Assembly (NCBI GenBank): GCA_903932505.1
Contig: CAIZGN010000511.1
Span: 1-35,231 of the forward strand
From: Candidatus Hydrogenedentota bacterium
GTDB taxonomy: Bacteria; Hydrogenedentota; Hydrogenedentia; Hydrogenedentales; CAIZGN01
DNA length: 35,231 nucleotides
Direction of reading: 5' to 3'
In this document: positions 9,696 through 18,169 of the stretch, in pieces
Layout of the letters: every line of letters starts with the position of its first letter
How positions within the stretch are numbered: the stretch's first letter is position 1
Notes under the pieces: generated by a model
Databases searched by the model: none
What the model saw: the letters and a program-made list of their open reading frames with translations, nothing else
What the model was told of the DNA's origin: nothing
Made by a program: the position numbers and the translations under genes

Positions 9696-11285
9696 TTAGG
9701 AAAGCTGTTTGCGTGCGTCACCCGCCACGCGAACCTTGAATCCCAGCTCCATACACGCCGCGACCATTTCCTGAAGGACATCGCCGTAGCCGATGACGAT
9801 GTGGTTGGACATGTGCGTGGCCATGAGTTCGTTGCGGTCGTAGCCGGGGATATGGACGTTGGCAATGGGCCATACCGGGGTGGTCTTGTCCAGACGCTCC
9901 TGCACTTCCGCTTCGGGCATGTCGAGCACTTCGCCGGTACCGCAGTCCATGCCCAGCACGCCATCCGCTTCCCAAGCGCGCGCCCAGGTAATGGTTCCGG
10001 GTTTGGAAATTCCTGCGCAGGTGCCACCACCGAGCGGGAAATACATGGCCGGCTGCCGGTAGATTTTGGTCTTCTTCCATCCGCCGAAGTGGGCCGGGGG
10101 GGCGGCACCACTGATCAGGAAGACCCACACAAACTTGCCATCGTATTCGCGGCCCCAACGTACATCGTGCAGGGTCGTTTCCGAGGGCATGCCCTTGCGC
10201 TCGAAGATTTCGTGCATGATGACCTGCGGAAGCCCGGCACCCATGTCGCCTTCGTTGAAGTGGGGGATGGCGCGACCCTTGGCCACGATTTGCTTTGTGT
10301 CGGGATCTTTCACCGGAGGCCGATCCTCGTTATTGAGCATGCCTTCCACAAGGTCGGAGGCAGGAACGCAGCGAACGAGGCCGTATTGGTAGGGAATGCC
10401 GATGGAACTCAGCCCATAACGTTCGACCATGCGGGCCGCTGCCGAGTACATCTTCATCTGGGAAAGAACCTGGGCGTGGGTGAGTTGCTTGCCGGGATCG
10501 GGGCCCCAGTCAAACCATGCACCCTTTTTGACGAGCCAATCAAGATGCGATTGCGCTTCTTCGTCGCTGACGAGGCTCATTTCAGCCACGAGGTCGGACT
10601 GATTGAGGTATTCAACGGGCATGCCGACCGCACCGAGCTTGGCCGGATCCATGACTGCATTGATCATGCCCATGCAGCCGGGATCGAGCTGACCCATGAT
10701 ACGGCGTTCGCGCTTGATGTCGGCAGCCAACTGCTTGCCGAAGGCCTTCGCTCTATTGGAAAGTTTGAGGTTCTCCGCATCCGAAACGTGCGAGGTGCTG
10801 TGCTTGATCTTCCCGGTATTGCACCATTCCTCGAGCTTCTTCATGAAATACTCGTCTTTGGTGAAATGATCGGTCCACAGACGAGAGTGCGCAACGTCGA
10901 GCCGCGCGAGGGTGCCGGAATGATTGAGCAGTGCCACCAAGCCCGGCCAGGTTCCGTCAAAATTTGCGAGCAGCAGCTTCGGCCCTTTGTGGGTTTGAAG
11001 CGGCCCGGACACGTGGTGCGAATAGGCCCAGCAACTCAGAACGACCACCACCGGCGCGTTCGGGTCGATTTCGGAGAGTGCCTTGGCCCCTTGGCTTTGC
11101 CGGGTGATGAATCCGTGCCTGCGCTTTTCGTCGTACTTCGGGAAGACCTTCGTCTCGAATCCCAGTTTCTTGAATGCCCGTTGCACTTCCTTCAACGTGC
11201 GATCCTGCATGGCCCAACACGCTTGCCCCGCAGATTCGCGGAAGTCGCCATTGGAGAGGAGGTAAATCGTATCGCCTTTTTTCAT
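9696..11285 (-). CDS. L-fucose/L-arabinose isomerase-like protein
   Basis: 529 aa: DTIYLLSNGDFRESAGQACW...PVVVVLSCWAYSHHVSGPLQ...LANFDGTWPGLVALLNHSGTLARL. Sugar isomerase-like fold by pattern recognition. Confidence 0.65.
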   Translation of the reverse strand: MKKGDTIYLLSNGDFRESAGQACWAMQDRTLKEVQRAFKKLGFETKVFPKYDEKRRHGFITRQSQGAKALSEIDPNAPVVVVLSCWAYSHHVSGPLQTHKGPKLLLANFDGTWPGLVALLNHSGTLARLDVAHSRLWTDHFTKDEYFMKKLEEWCNTGKIKHSTSHVSDAENLKLSNRAKAFGKQLAADIKRERRIMGQLDPGCMGMINAVMDPAKLGAVGMPVEYLNQSDLVAEMSLVSDEEAQSHLDWLVKKGAWFDWGPDPGKQLTHAQVLSQMKMYSAAARMVERYGLSSIGIPYQYGLVRCVPASDLVEGMLNNEDRPPVKDPDTKQIVAKGRAIPHFNEGDMGAGLPQVIMHEIFERKGMPSETTLHDVRWGREYDGKFVWVFLISGAAPPAHFGGWKKTKIYRQPAMYFPLGGGTCAGISKPGTITWARAWEADGVLGMDCGTGEVLDMPEAEVQERLDKTTPVWPIANVHIPGYDRNELMATHMSNHIVIGYGDVLQEMVAACMELGFKVRVAGDARKQLS

Positions 11286-11312
11286 GGTCCCAGTTCCCCG
11301 GCCTTAGTTTGT

Positions 11313-11327
11313 TTTCCCAGTGGGAAA
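11313..11327. promoter_or_regulatory. Operator-like perfect dyad TTTCCCAgTGGGAAA
   Basis: 7-bp inverted repeat around one central base, centred about 35 nt upstream of the isomerase start codon at 11285. Confidence 0.4.
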
Positions 11328-11423
11328 TGCCTTTGTTTCTTGGTCAAATGGCGCGGATGTCCACACATCGGACAACTCGGCGCGACTCAGCATACCATAG
11401 CGTGCGCCTTCCGGAAAAACGTC

Positions 11424-12956
11424 TCAGTTCTTCTTCACCGGGTCGACGCGTACTTCGACCCACACAAGCTGTGCCTCGGCTTCCGGGGCTGATTGTGACG
11501 CTTTCACGATGTTGTACCCATCCTTTAGGGCCGAAAGGGGAGCCTCGAATTGAAGCACCCGTGCGCAACCGGGAAAGTCGGCAGGGGTGGGATGGTCGGC
11601 GACCGAATTGCAGGGTATATCATTTATCGTGGCATTAAGCACCACGGTGCCCACACCCTCTCCTGCGGGCAAACCAAAGCGAACCAAGGTGGTGCCCGTT
11701 TTGGGGGCCGGGCCAAGGTATAGTTTGATTGCGCGACCACTGCGCCCACCGGCGGGAAGTTGGGTGTCGCTCGACATGCCCGGCGCAACGGTGTCCCGAT
11801 AGGTCACGATATGCCGCCGGGGTTTGGCCGTGGCCGCCTCAAGGCTCAAACCATCCTCCAGCAGGGTGCGATAGGCGGCTTCGCCACCAACCATGGGTGC
11901 CTTGTCCATGTAATTGAACAGGTAGACTGTGTCAGCCCCCCGGTGCATTGCGCCCGCCGCGAACCCGCGCACGGACTCGATGTCGTTCTCGATTGCCGGG
12001 CCACCGGCATAGGCCCGCAAGAGGATTTCCTGTCCGGCAGCCAATACTACTTTCGCGGCGGCGGGGCCGCATTGTTCGCGCCACTGCTCTATGGGGATAT
12101 CGTAGTCTCCCGTGGCCCAGAAGGGGGTGGGTACGAGCACATCCACCAGTCCCTCCTTGACCCAGGCCACCCCGTCCATGCCGAGTCCGCGTGCGGCCTC
12201 AGGCAGGGTGGGAACCCGCGCGGCGAGTTGTACAGGGTGTCCCCGTTTCGCACTAGACTCATTCGTCAGTGCGCGAATTTCTCGCATATAGGCGTTCAGT
12301 ATCCCCACACCCTGCGCCTCCTCCCCGGGCTTGAAGTGCCAGCCGAAGCGCATCCAGTCCAATTCGATTCCGTCAATGTCATAGCGGGCCAGCAATTCCA
12401 CGATCAGCTTGCGGTAGTGGTCTCGCACCTCCGGTATGGCGAAATTGAGGGCGCGCTCAACCCATGCGCCCGAGGTGCTTCCCGGTACCCGTCGGTACTC
12501 CGGGTGGTTCACCCAAAAGGTGCTGTGCATGTAGTTTGTCGGGTCCGACACATCGTGGACATCGTTCATGCGGACGGAAATCCAGGCTGCGATGCCTTTT
12601 TCGCGACAGCGCTCCGTCCATACCTTATAAGGATCCAGCCCTTGGTCAAACAGAATCTTGGCGTTCTCCACCCAACGTTTCGCGACCTCGTTATCGGGCG
12701 GAATCTTTTGGGCCCCAACCTCCCAGATCGAATCCCACACATCGCTTTTGTAACTCGTGCGCATCGCACTCGGACACAGAAATAGGTGCGTCGTCGTCGT
12801 CCCCGCATATTGGTCGACAAAGGATTTAAGTCCGGCTTCCGTCATCTCCTCTGCAGGTCGAAGACCGAAAAAATGACTGTTGTCCTCATTAATCATAATT
12901 CCCGGCGGTGCCGATACCGCGCTCGCAAGCGCACAAAGCAAAGTCAGCCATTCCAT
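11424..12956 (-). CDS. Secreted GH10-like/DUF187-like glycosyl hydrolase family protein
   Basis: Signal-like MEWLTLLCALASAVSAPPG; then WISVRMNDVHDVSDPTNY...IPEVRDHYRKLIVELLARYDIDGIELDWMRFGWHF, the (beta/alpha)8-barrel style of glycosyl-hydrolase-like proteins. Confidence 0.65.
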   Translation of the reverse strand: MEWLTLLCALASAVSAPPGIMINEDNSHFFGLRPAEEMTEAGLKSFVDQYAGTTTTHLFLCPSAMRTSYKSDVWDSIWEVGAQKIPPDNEVAKRWVENAKILFDQGLDPYKVWTERCREKGIAAWISVRMNDVHDVSDPTNYMHSTFWVNHPEYRRVPGSTSGAWVERALNFAIPEVRDHYRKLIVELLARYDIDGIELDWMRFGWHFKPGEEAQGVGILNAYMREIRALTNESSAKRGHPVQLAARVPTLPEAARGLGMDGVAWVKEGLVDVLVPTPFWATGDYDIPIEQWREQCGPAAAKVVLAAGQEILLRAYAGGPAIENDIESVRGFAAGAMHRGADTVYLFNYMDKAPMVGGEAAYRTLLEDGLSLEAATAKPRRHIVTYRDTVAPGMSSDTQLPAGGRSGRAIKLYLGPAPKTGTTLVRFGLPAGEGVGTVVLNATINDIPCNSVADHPTPADFPGCARVLQFEAPLSALKDGYNIVKASQSAPEAEAQLVWVEVRVDPVKKN

Positions 12957-13329
12957 ATCTGTGTTCCTTTCCGTTGGACGTCGCCGACGTGGCGGGTCAC
13001 CTCCGCACAGCCTATCACGATTCCGGTGAGGTTTCCGAATCAAACTCTGCGGTGCAAATAGTGTCAGCTCAGGCGCAGCATTCTTCCCCGCTTTTCCCTT
13101 GTGTCTAAAGTGGCTTCTTACGAATTAATCAATCAACTATGACTAATATTTAGTAATATTCCATTGAAGATGCGTCTCAAGTTCTCTTTCTCTTGTCATG
13201 GAAGCATCTTCTCTATGAGATAATCGCATATTTTTTATTCGGCGACTTGGTTGTTTTCCGTCGGTTTTTATGCTAACCTTTGGAATATGGCTATCAAAAT
13301 GGCCTCTGAATGAGAAATTGACCATTTTT

Positions 13330-13345
13330 TGGCCCAAATCTTGCT
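13330..13345 (+). promoter_or_regulatory. Putative sigma-54 promoter (-24/-12)
   Basis: TGGCCCAAATCTTGCT matches TGGCACG-N4-TTGCW, with GG (13331-13332) and GC (13343-13344) separated by exactly 10 nt. About 49 nt upstream of the EBP start. Confidence 0.65.
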
Positions 13346-13353
13346 CTTTTTCT

Positions 13354-13376
13354 GGGGATTTGTGTAAGAAATCCCC
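13354..13376 (+). promoter_or_regulatory. 5'-leader hairpin in front of the EBP gene
   Basis: GGGGATTT-gtgtaag-AAATCCCC, perfect 8-bp stem, starting at the TSS predicted from the sigma-54 promoter and ending 5 nt before AAGGAG. Confidence 0.6.
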
Positions 13377-13393
13377 CAAGAAGGAGATATCCG

Positions 13394-14425
13394 ATGCTAA
13401 CAACAAAACTAAGCGGTGCCGACATAAAACGTGCGCATCGCCCACTGCACAAGGAACTTTTGGGTTCCAGCGACAGTATGAAGGCCGTACGCGACCTCAT
13501 TGACCGGGTGGCTCCATCGACCTTGACGGTGCTTATCACAGGGGAAACGGGTACGGGTAAAGATCTGGTGGCTCGCTTGCTGCACGATAAATCGGAACGC
13601 AGTCGTGGCCCCTATGTGAAGGTCAATTGTCCGGCCATTCAAGAGACTTTGCTCGAAAGTGAACTCTTTGGCTATGAAAAGGGTGCTTTTACCAGCGCAA
13701 TGAGTACAACTCCTGGTCGTCTGGAGTCCGCCCATGAGGGGACGCTTTTTCTGGACGAAATTTCCGAAGCGTCGCTTGTGGTGCAGGGTAAATTAATGAT
13801 GACCATGGAGGGTGAGCCTTTCATGCGGGTGGGGGGCGTCCATCCTATCCATTCGGACGTTCGAATCGTCGCAGCCACCAACATCCCATTGGAAGAGCTC
13901 GTTGCGCGTAAAAAGATGACGGAAGAGACGCTATTTCGCCTGGCCGAGGCGATTATTCATCTTCCTCCACTCCGGGAACGGTGCGAGGATATTCCGCTGC
14001 TTGCGGAACATTTTAATCACAGCTTTTGTGTTCAACAAGAGCGAACGTATGAACCACTCCCGGATTCCGTGGTTGAGCAAATGCAAGAGCTGGAGTGGGA
14101 GGGTAATGTTCGCGAATTGGCCGGTTGTGTCCGGGAATATCTCGTATCCGGTTCTTCGGAAACGCTGAAAGGGGTGCGCCGTTCGGAAATGTTGGAAGAG
14201 CCGTTCGGCACCACGCCCGGTCGCAAGGATCGTTCGCAGCCGACGCGGACGTTTATTCCGTTAAAAGAAGCCGCGCGCTTGGCCGTCGAAGAAACAGAGC
14301 GTCGCTTGATTCAAGAAGCGCTAGAGTATACGCTGTGGAACAGGAGAAAGGCAGCCAAGCTGCTTGGTGTAAGCTATAGTTCACTTCTCAGGAGGATCGA
14401 AGCGTACCAAATCGGTAAGGTTTGA
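13394..14425 (+). CDS. Sigma-54-dependent transcriptional activator (AAA+ and Fis-type HTH, no receiver domain)
   Basis: GETGTGKDLVARLLH (Walker A), ELFGYEKGAFTSA, GTLFLDEI (Walker B), RLAEAIIHLPPLRERCEDIPLLAEHF, C-terminal HTH NRRKAAKLLGVSYSSLLRRIEAY. RBS AAGGAG 7 nt before ATG. Confidence 0.95.
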   Translation: MLTTKLSGADIKRAHRPLHKELLGSSDSMKAVRDLIDRVAPSTLTVLITGETGTGKDLVARLLHDKSERSRGPYVKVNCPAIQETLLESELFGYEKGAFTSAMSTTPGRLESAHEGTLFLDEISEASLVVQGKLMMTMEGEPFMRVGGVHPIHSDVRIVAATNIPLEELVARKKMTEETLFRLAEAIIHLPPLRERCEDIPLLAEHFNHSFCVQQERTYEPLPDSVVEQMQELEWEGNVRELAGCVREYLVSGSSETLKGVRRSEMLEEPFGTTPGRKDRSQPTRTFIPLKEAARLAVEETERRLIQEALEYTLWNRRKAAKLLGVSYSSLLRRIEAYQIGKV

Positions 14426-14468
14426 TGAGGTAACGGTTCCTGAACCGGCTGGAAAGGCAATAAGAATA

Positions 14469-15695
14469 ATGAACAGGTTGTTGAGTCCCTTTGCGATGCT
14501 ACTGTGTGCGGTGGTTTTTGTTGGGTTGGGTGGCTGCGCCACCGATTCGTCGACAAAAAAAGTGGTTACGGGTCTAGAGGAGGCAATCACAGTTCCCAGT
14601 GATACCACGGGTCTAGCGCAGGCCTCGGCGGCGGCCCCCGCAGCGGATGCCCCTGCTACCGTTCAATCGGCTCCCATTACCGAACCGGAGAAGTACAGGA
14701 TTGGCGCGGGCGATATGCTGCGATTCCAGTCCTTCAACGATGAATCCCTGAGCGGGGAAGTTCGGGTGCGCTATGACGGCTATATTTCCCTGCCACTCAT
14801 TCAAGACTTCATGGTTAAGGGTTTGACCCGCGATGAGGCCGAGGCGCAGTTGAAGGAGGCCTACAAGAAGGAGTTTATTGAGCCGCGCCTTACACTTTCC
14901 ATTCGAGATTCACGCAGCAAGTCTTACTATGTAATGGGCGATGTAACGCGTCCGGAAGAGTTCGTGTATGACCGTCCGGTGACCCTACTGGATGCCATCA
15001 ACACGGCGGGTGGCGTGCGTCAGCGCCAACAGAATTCTGTGTCCTTCGTGAGTCAGCAGTCTCAATTGACCAAGGCCTTTATCATTCGCCATCAAGAAGG
15101 CAAGCGCATCGTGACCAAGTATGACCTTCGTGGCTTTGATAAGGGTGGCGAGCACCTTACGGACACGATGGTTATGCCGGGTGACATCATTTATGTGCCC
15201 GAGTCCGTGCAGCTGGCGTATGTGCTTGGGCAGGTGGCCCGGCCGAGCGCCTATCCGGTTTCGGAAGGAATGGGCCTGCTTGAGTTGATGACCGTTGCTG
15301 GTGGACCGAATGAAGTCACGGGGAAACTCGGGGACGTCATATTGATTCGTCAAATCAGCGAGAAAGAGACCCGTGTGGGCCGGGTTAACCTGCGTGCCGC
15401 GATGAAGAATGGTATCAAGGTTGAAATTCAGTCGGGGGACATCATTTACGTGCAGCGCAAGGGGCTGGTGAAGCTTTCCCAGTTCGTGTCGCAGATTCAG
15501 AGCGTTGTGGCACCCACGATGAGCATGTACATGCAGGCGTATGACGCTTATTATACGGATCGTCGCTATCAGCAGATGATGTCCAGTTCCGCCTCCTCCT
15601 CCGGCGGCACCCTGCTGAGCCTTGAACAGACCCTTCGCAATTTGAGCGCACTCACCACAACGACAACTACCACGCCGACGGTCACCGCGCCGTGA
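14469..15695 (+). CDS. Polysaccharide export lipoprotein, Wza-like (polysaccharide export N-terminal domain and SLBB)
   Basis: Lipobox VGLGGC; YRIGAGDMLRFQSFNDESLSGEVRVRYDGYISLPLIQDFMVKGLTRDEAEAQL, then SLBB-like YVMGDVTRPEEFVYDRPVTLLDAINTAGG and YVLGQVARPSAYPVSEGMGLLELMTVAGG. Confidence 0.93.
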   Translation: MNRLLSPFAMLLCAVVFVGLGGCATDSSTKKVVTGLEEAITVPSDTTGLAQASAAAPAADAPATVQSAPITEPEKYRIGAGDMLRFQSFNDESLSGEVRVRYDGYISLPLIQDFMVKGLTRDEAEAQLKEAYKKEFIEPRLTLSIRDSRSKSYYVMGDVTRPEEFVYDRPVTLLDAINTAGGVRQRQQNSVSFVSQQSQLTKAFIIRHQEGKRIVTKYDLRGFDKGGEHLTDTMVMPGDIIYVPESVQLAYVLGQVARPSAYPVSEGMGLLELMTVAGGPNEVTGKLGDVILIRQISEKETRVGRVNLRAAMKNGIKVEIQSGDIIYVQRKGLVKLSQFVSQIQSVVAPTMSMYMQAYDAYYTDRRYQQMMSSSASSSGGTLLSLEQTLRNLSALTTTTTTTPTVTAP

Positions 15696-15727
15696 TTGTT
15701 TTTCTGGGGATTTGACCAGGAGATTTC

Positions 15728-18073
15728 ATGACCACCGAATTTTCGAGAATGAGCCAACCCTCCATGGAGGAAACCACTGCGGCTCCAGCGATGGATTTCC
15801 GCATCGACTTTAAGCGGCTGATTTTTGTTCGGCTTCCGTTGATGATTTTGGTTGCCGCTGTAATTGCCGTTCCGTCTACGCTTGCCGCGTGGTTTCTTGT
15901 GCCGTTGGAGTATGAGGCGGGAGCCACGCTGGAATTTCAAGCGGCCCGCCCCAAGATCATGGACTCCGGTTCACAAGATCGTCAGGGTGTGTCGTATGAA
16001 ATGTACGTGAACACCCAGATGGCCCTGATGGCCGGGGACACGATTCTGCAGAACGTGCTTCAGGATCCCTCGGTGCGATCCCTGCCGGTGATTGCAAAGG
16101 AGTCTGACCCGGTTGAATACCTCAAAGGGAAAATCCAGGTTTCCCGCATCGGCCGAAACAGCGAGCTGGTTCGTGTAAGCTATCGATCGGTAAGCCGGGA
16201 TGGCGCAAAAGAAATCATCAAGCGACTTATCAGTTCGTATCTGGAATACGCCCTTCGCGGGGAGGCGGCCTCTGGCGGGCAACGCATGGAGGCCCTTTTG
16301 AAGGCGCGGGACAGTTACCAGCAGGAAATGGATCGCCAGCTTGGGGAAAAGACTAAGATATCCACCGATCAGGAGGCTCCCTCGGCAAGTGCTGCGGTGC
16401 TGGACACCGCAGGGTTAAACATTCAACGGGAAGCCTTGGTGCGGGCGGAAGAGTCCGTGATTGCATTTGTCGGGCAAGCCGCTAAGCAACAGGAAAAGAA
16501 CGCACAACTGAAAGCCTTGGAAGAGAAACTGAAAAAGAGCCCCGACGGCTCAATCTATGAATTTAGCATTGAGGAAGCCGTGAGGAACGATTCAAAGGTA
16601 ATGTCGGCCCGTGACCAGTATCTTAAGAGGGACTCTGAAGTTGCCGCGCTGGAGACGCAATTAACCCCGGAATCCAATCGTCTCAAGGCCGTAAAAGCGG
16701 ATCGTGACGCGCTCAAGAAGCAGGAGAGCGAGGCCGAAAGCAACGCTCGCCGTGAGGTTCTGAGCACGCTGATTTCTCAGTCTGAAAAGGAGCTGGCGGC
16801 CACGACCAAAGATGTTGAGGATCAGAAGGCGCGTGTGGAGTCCATACGCACCCGAATTGCGGAGTTGGAAGCGCAATTCAAGGATCGTTCCAATAAGGCG
16901 GTAACAACCCAGGCGGGTCTCGACGAAATCAACATGCGCCTTGAGGAGTCCCAAAGGCATCTCTCGGAAGTTCGCCAGGAAATAGCCGCAGTTTCGATTG
17001 AAAGTTCCGCCCCGGCTCGGGTGCAGGTGGCCGCTCAGGCGGATGTACCGAATGATCCCGATTATGGTAGGCGCATCAAATTTGTGTTTCTTGCGGTGAT
17101 GGCGTCGATTGCCCTTGGCGCAGGAACTGGAATACTGCGTGAATTAGCGGAAAAGCGTGTTCAGTCCCCACAAGACGTTTCCTCGATTACCCGGCTTCCC
17201 GTGCTGGCGTCCATTCCCCACGCCAAGGAAGACAGCCTCATAGAAACGGTACGGGCGCATCTGGTGACGTCGGAATTTCCGTATTCGCCGATGGCTGATG
17301 CCTATCGGCGGATTCTTGCACGGATCGTTTACCCACCCGATAGCGCCGTAGAGATCAACTCGCTCCTTGTTGCCAGTCCAACCCGGGGCGACGGAAAAAC
17401 CTCGGTGGCCTGCAATCTTGCCATCATGCTCGCCCGCGCAAACCGTCGCGTACTCTTGATTGACACCTGCGGCTGGGAACCCGCGATAGAGGCTTGCTTT
17501 GGCCTTTCTCGCGCTGCCGGTCTTTCTGAAATCCTGTACCAGGACGTGGAACCCTTGGCCCTCACCCGGCCCACAGAACTGGTCAACTTGGAGATTCTCG
17601 GCCCTGGTCTGCACGGACGAGAACTTTGCGGAAAGCTGGCATCTCGTGCGATGATGTCCCTGTTGGAACACGTTGAGCGCGAGTTTGATCATGTTATTAT
17701 CGATTCGATGGCCGCCCTGTTGATGTCCGATGTAAAACTTATCGCACCCGTTGTGGATGGTGTCTTGCTGGTTGTGGGAACTGAAGTGGCAAGCCGTGGC
17801 ATGGTTCGACGTTGTCTTGCCGAATTGGAACAGGTGAATGCCGATATACTCGGCGTTGTTCTAAATGGCGTACGCCCGACACGTGGCGGCTATATGCGCA
17901 GAAACATGGATATGTATTACCGCTATTCTGATAACGCTTCAGATGCGGTCTTGGATGCTCAAAGTGACGATTTGCCGGATATTCGCCTTGCGGACGAGGA
18001 GATGGGGGAGGAGGATGCCGAACCCATGATTCTTCTTTCGGTTGAAGACCGCGATGATGAAAAGACCCTGTAG
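15728..18073 (+). CDS. Wzc-like polysaccharide co-polymerase with BY-kinase-like ATPase domain
   Basis: N-terminal Wzz-like TM, long coiled coil, then SLLVASPTRGDGKTSVACNLAIMLARANRRVLLIDTCGWEP and FDHVIIDSMAALLMSDVKLIAPVVDGVLLVVG. C-terminal MDMYYRYSD. Confidence 0.9.
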   Translation: MTTEFSRMSQPSMEETTAAPAMDFRIDFKRLIFVRLPLMILVAAVIAVPSTLAAWFLVPLEYEAGATLEFQAARPKIMDSGSQDRQGVSYEMYVNTQMALMAGDTILQNVLQDPSVRSLPVIAKESDPVEYLKGKIQVSRIGRNSELVRVSYRSVSRDGAKEIIKRLISSYLEYALRGEAASGGQRMEALLKARDSYQQEMDRQLGEKTKISTDQEAPSASAAVLDTAGLNIQREALVRAEESVIAFVGQAAKQQEKNAQLKALEEKLKKSPDGSIYEFSIEEAVRNDSKVMSARDQYLKRDSEVAALETQLTPESNRLKAVKADRDALKKQESEAESNARREVLSTLISQSEKELAATTKDVEDQKARVESIRTRIAELEAQFKDRSNKAVTTQAGLDEINMRLEESQRHLSEVRQEIAAVSIESSAPARVQVAAQADVPNDPDYGRRIKFVFLAVMASIALGAGTGILRELAEKRVQSPQDVSSITRLPVLASIPHAKEDSLIETVRAHLVTSEFPYSPMADAYRRILARIVYPPDSAVEINSLLVASPTRGDGKTSVACNLAIMLARANRRVLLIDTCGWEPAIEACFGLSRAAGLSEILYQDVEPLALTRPTELVNLEILGPGLHGRELCGKLASRAMMSLLEHVEREFDHVIIDSMAALLMSDVKLIAPVVDGVLLVVGTEVASRGMVRRCLAELEQVNADILGVVLNGVRPTRGGYMRRNMDMYYRYSDNASDAVLDAQSDDLPDIRLADEEMGEEDAEPMILLSVEDRDDEKTL

Positions 18074-18169
18074 AGGGACTTAATGGCCGGGAAGAACGCT
18101 CGTCTTGTTGTGTTTAGGGGGCGGACGAATCGTTTTATCCGCCTAAGAACAGGAAGGACTTAGGATTTC

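Noticed and set aside
9801-11492. 563-aa plus-strand ORF opposite the isomerase
   Set aside because: Shadow ORF in GC-rich DNA. The minus-strand product is a recognisable enzyme, while this translation has no family-like pattern and is rich in G/H/R/V.
11760-12785. 341-aa plus-strand ORF opposite the glycosyl-hydrolase-like gene
   Set aside because: Antisense shadow of a well-supported CDS; composition is not protein-like.
13247-13275. Sigma-70 promoter TTGGTT-N16-TATGCT upstream of the EBP
   Set aside because: Only 3/6 and 4/6 matches in AT-rich DNA, much weaker than the sigma-54 site. Not reported as a feature, but a basal promoter cannot be excluded.
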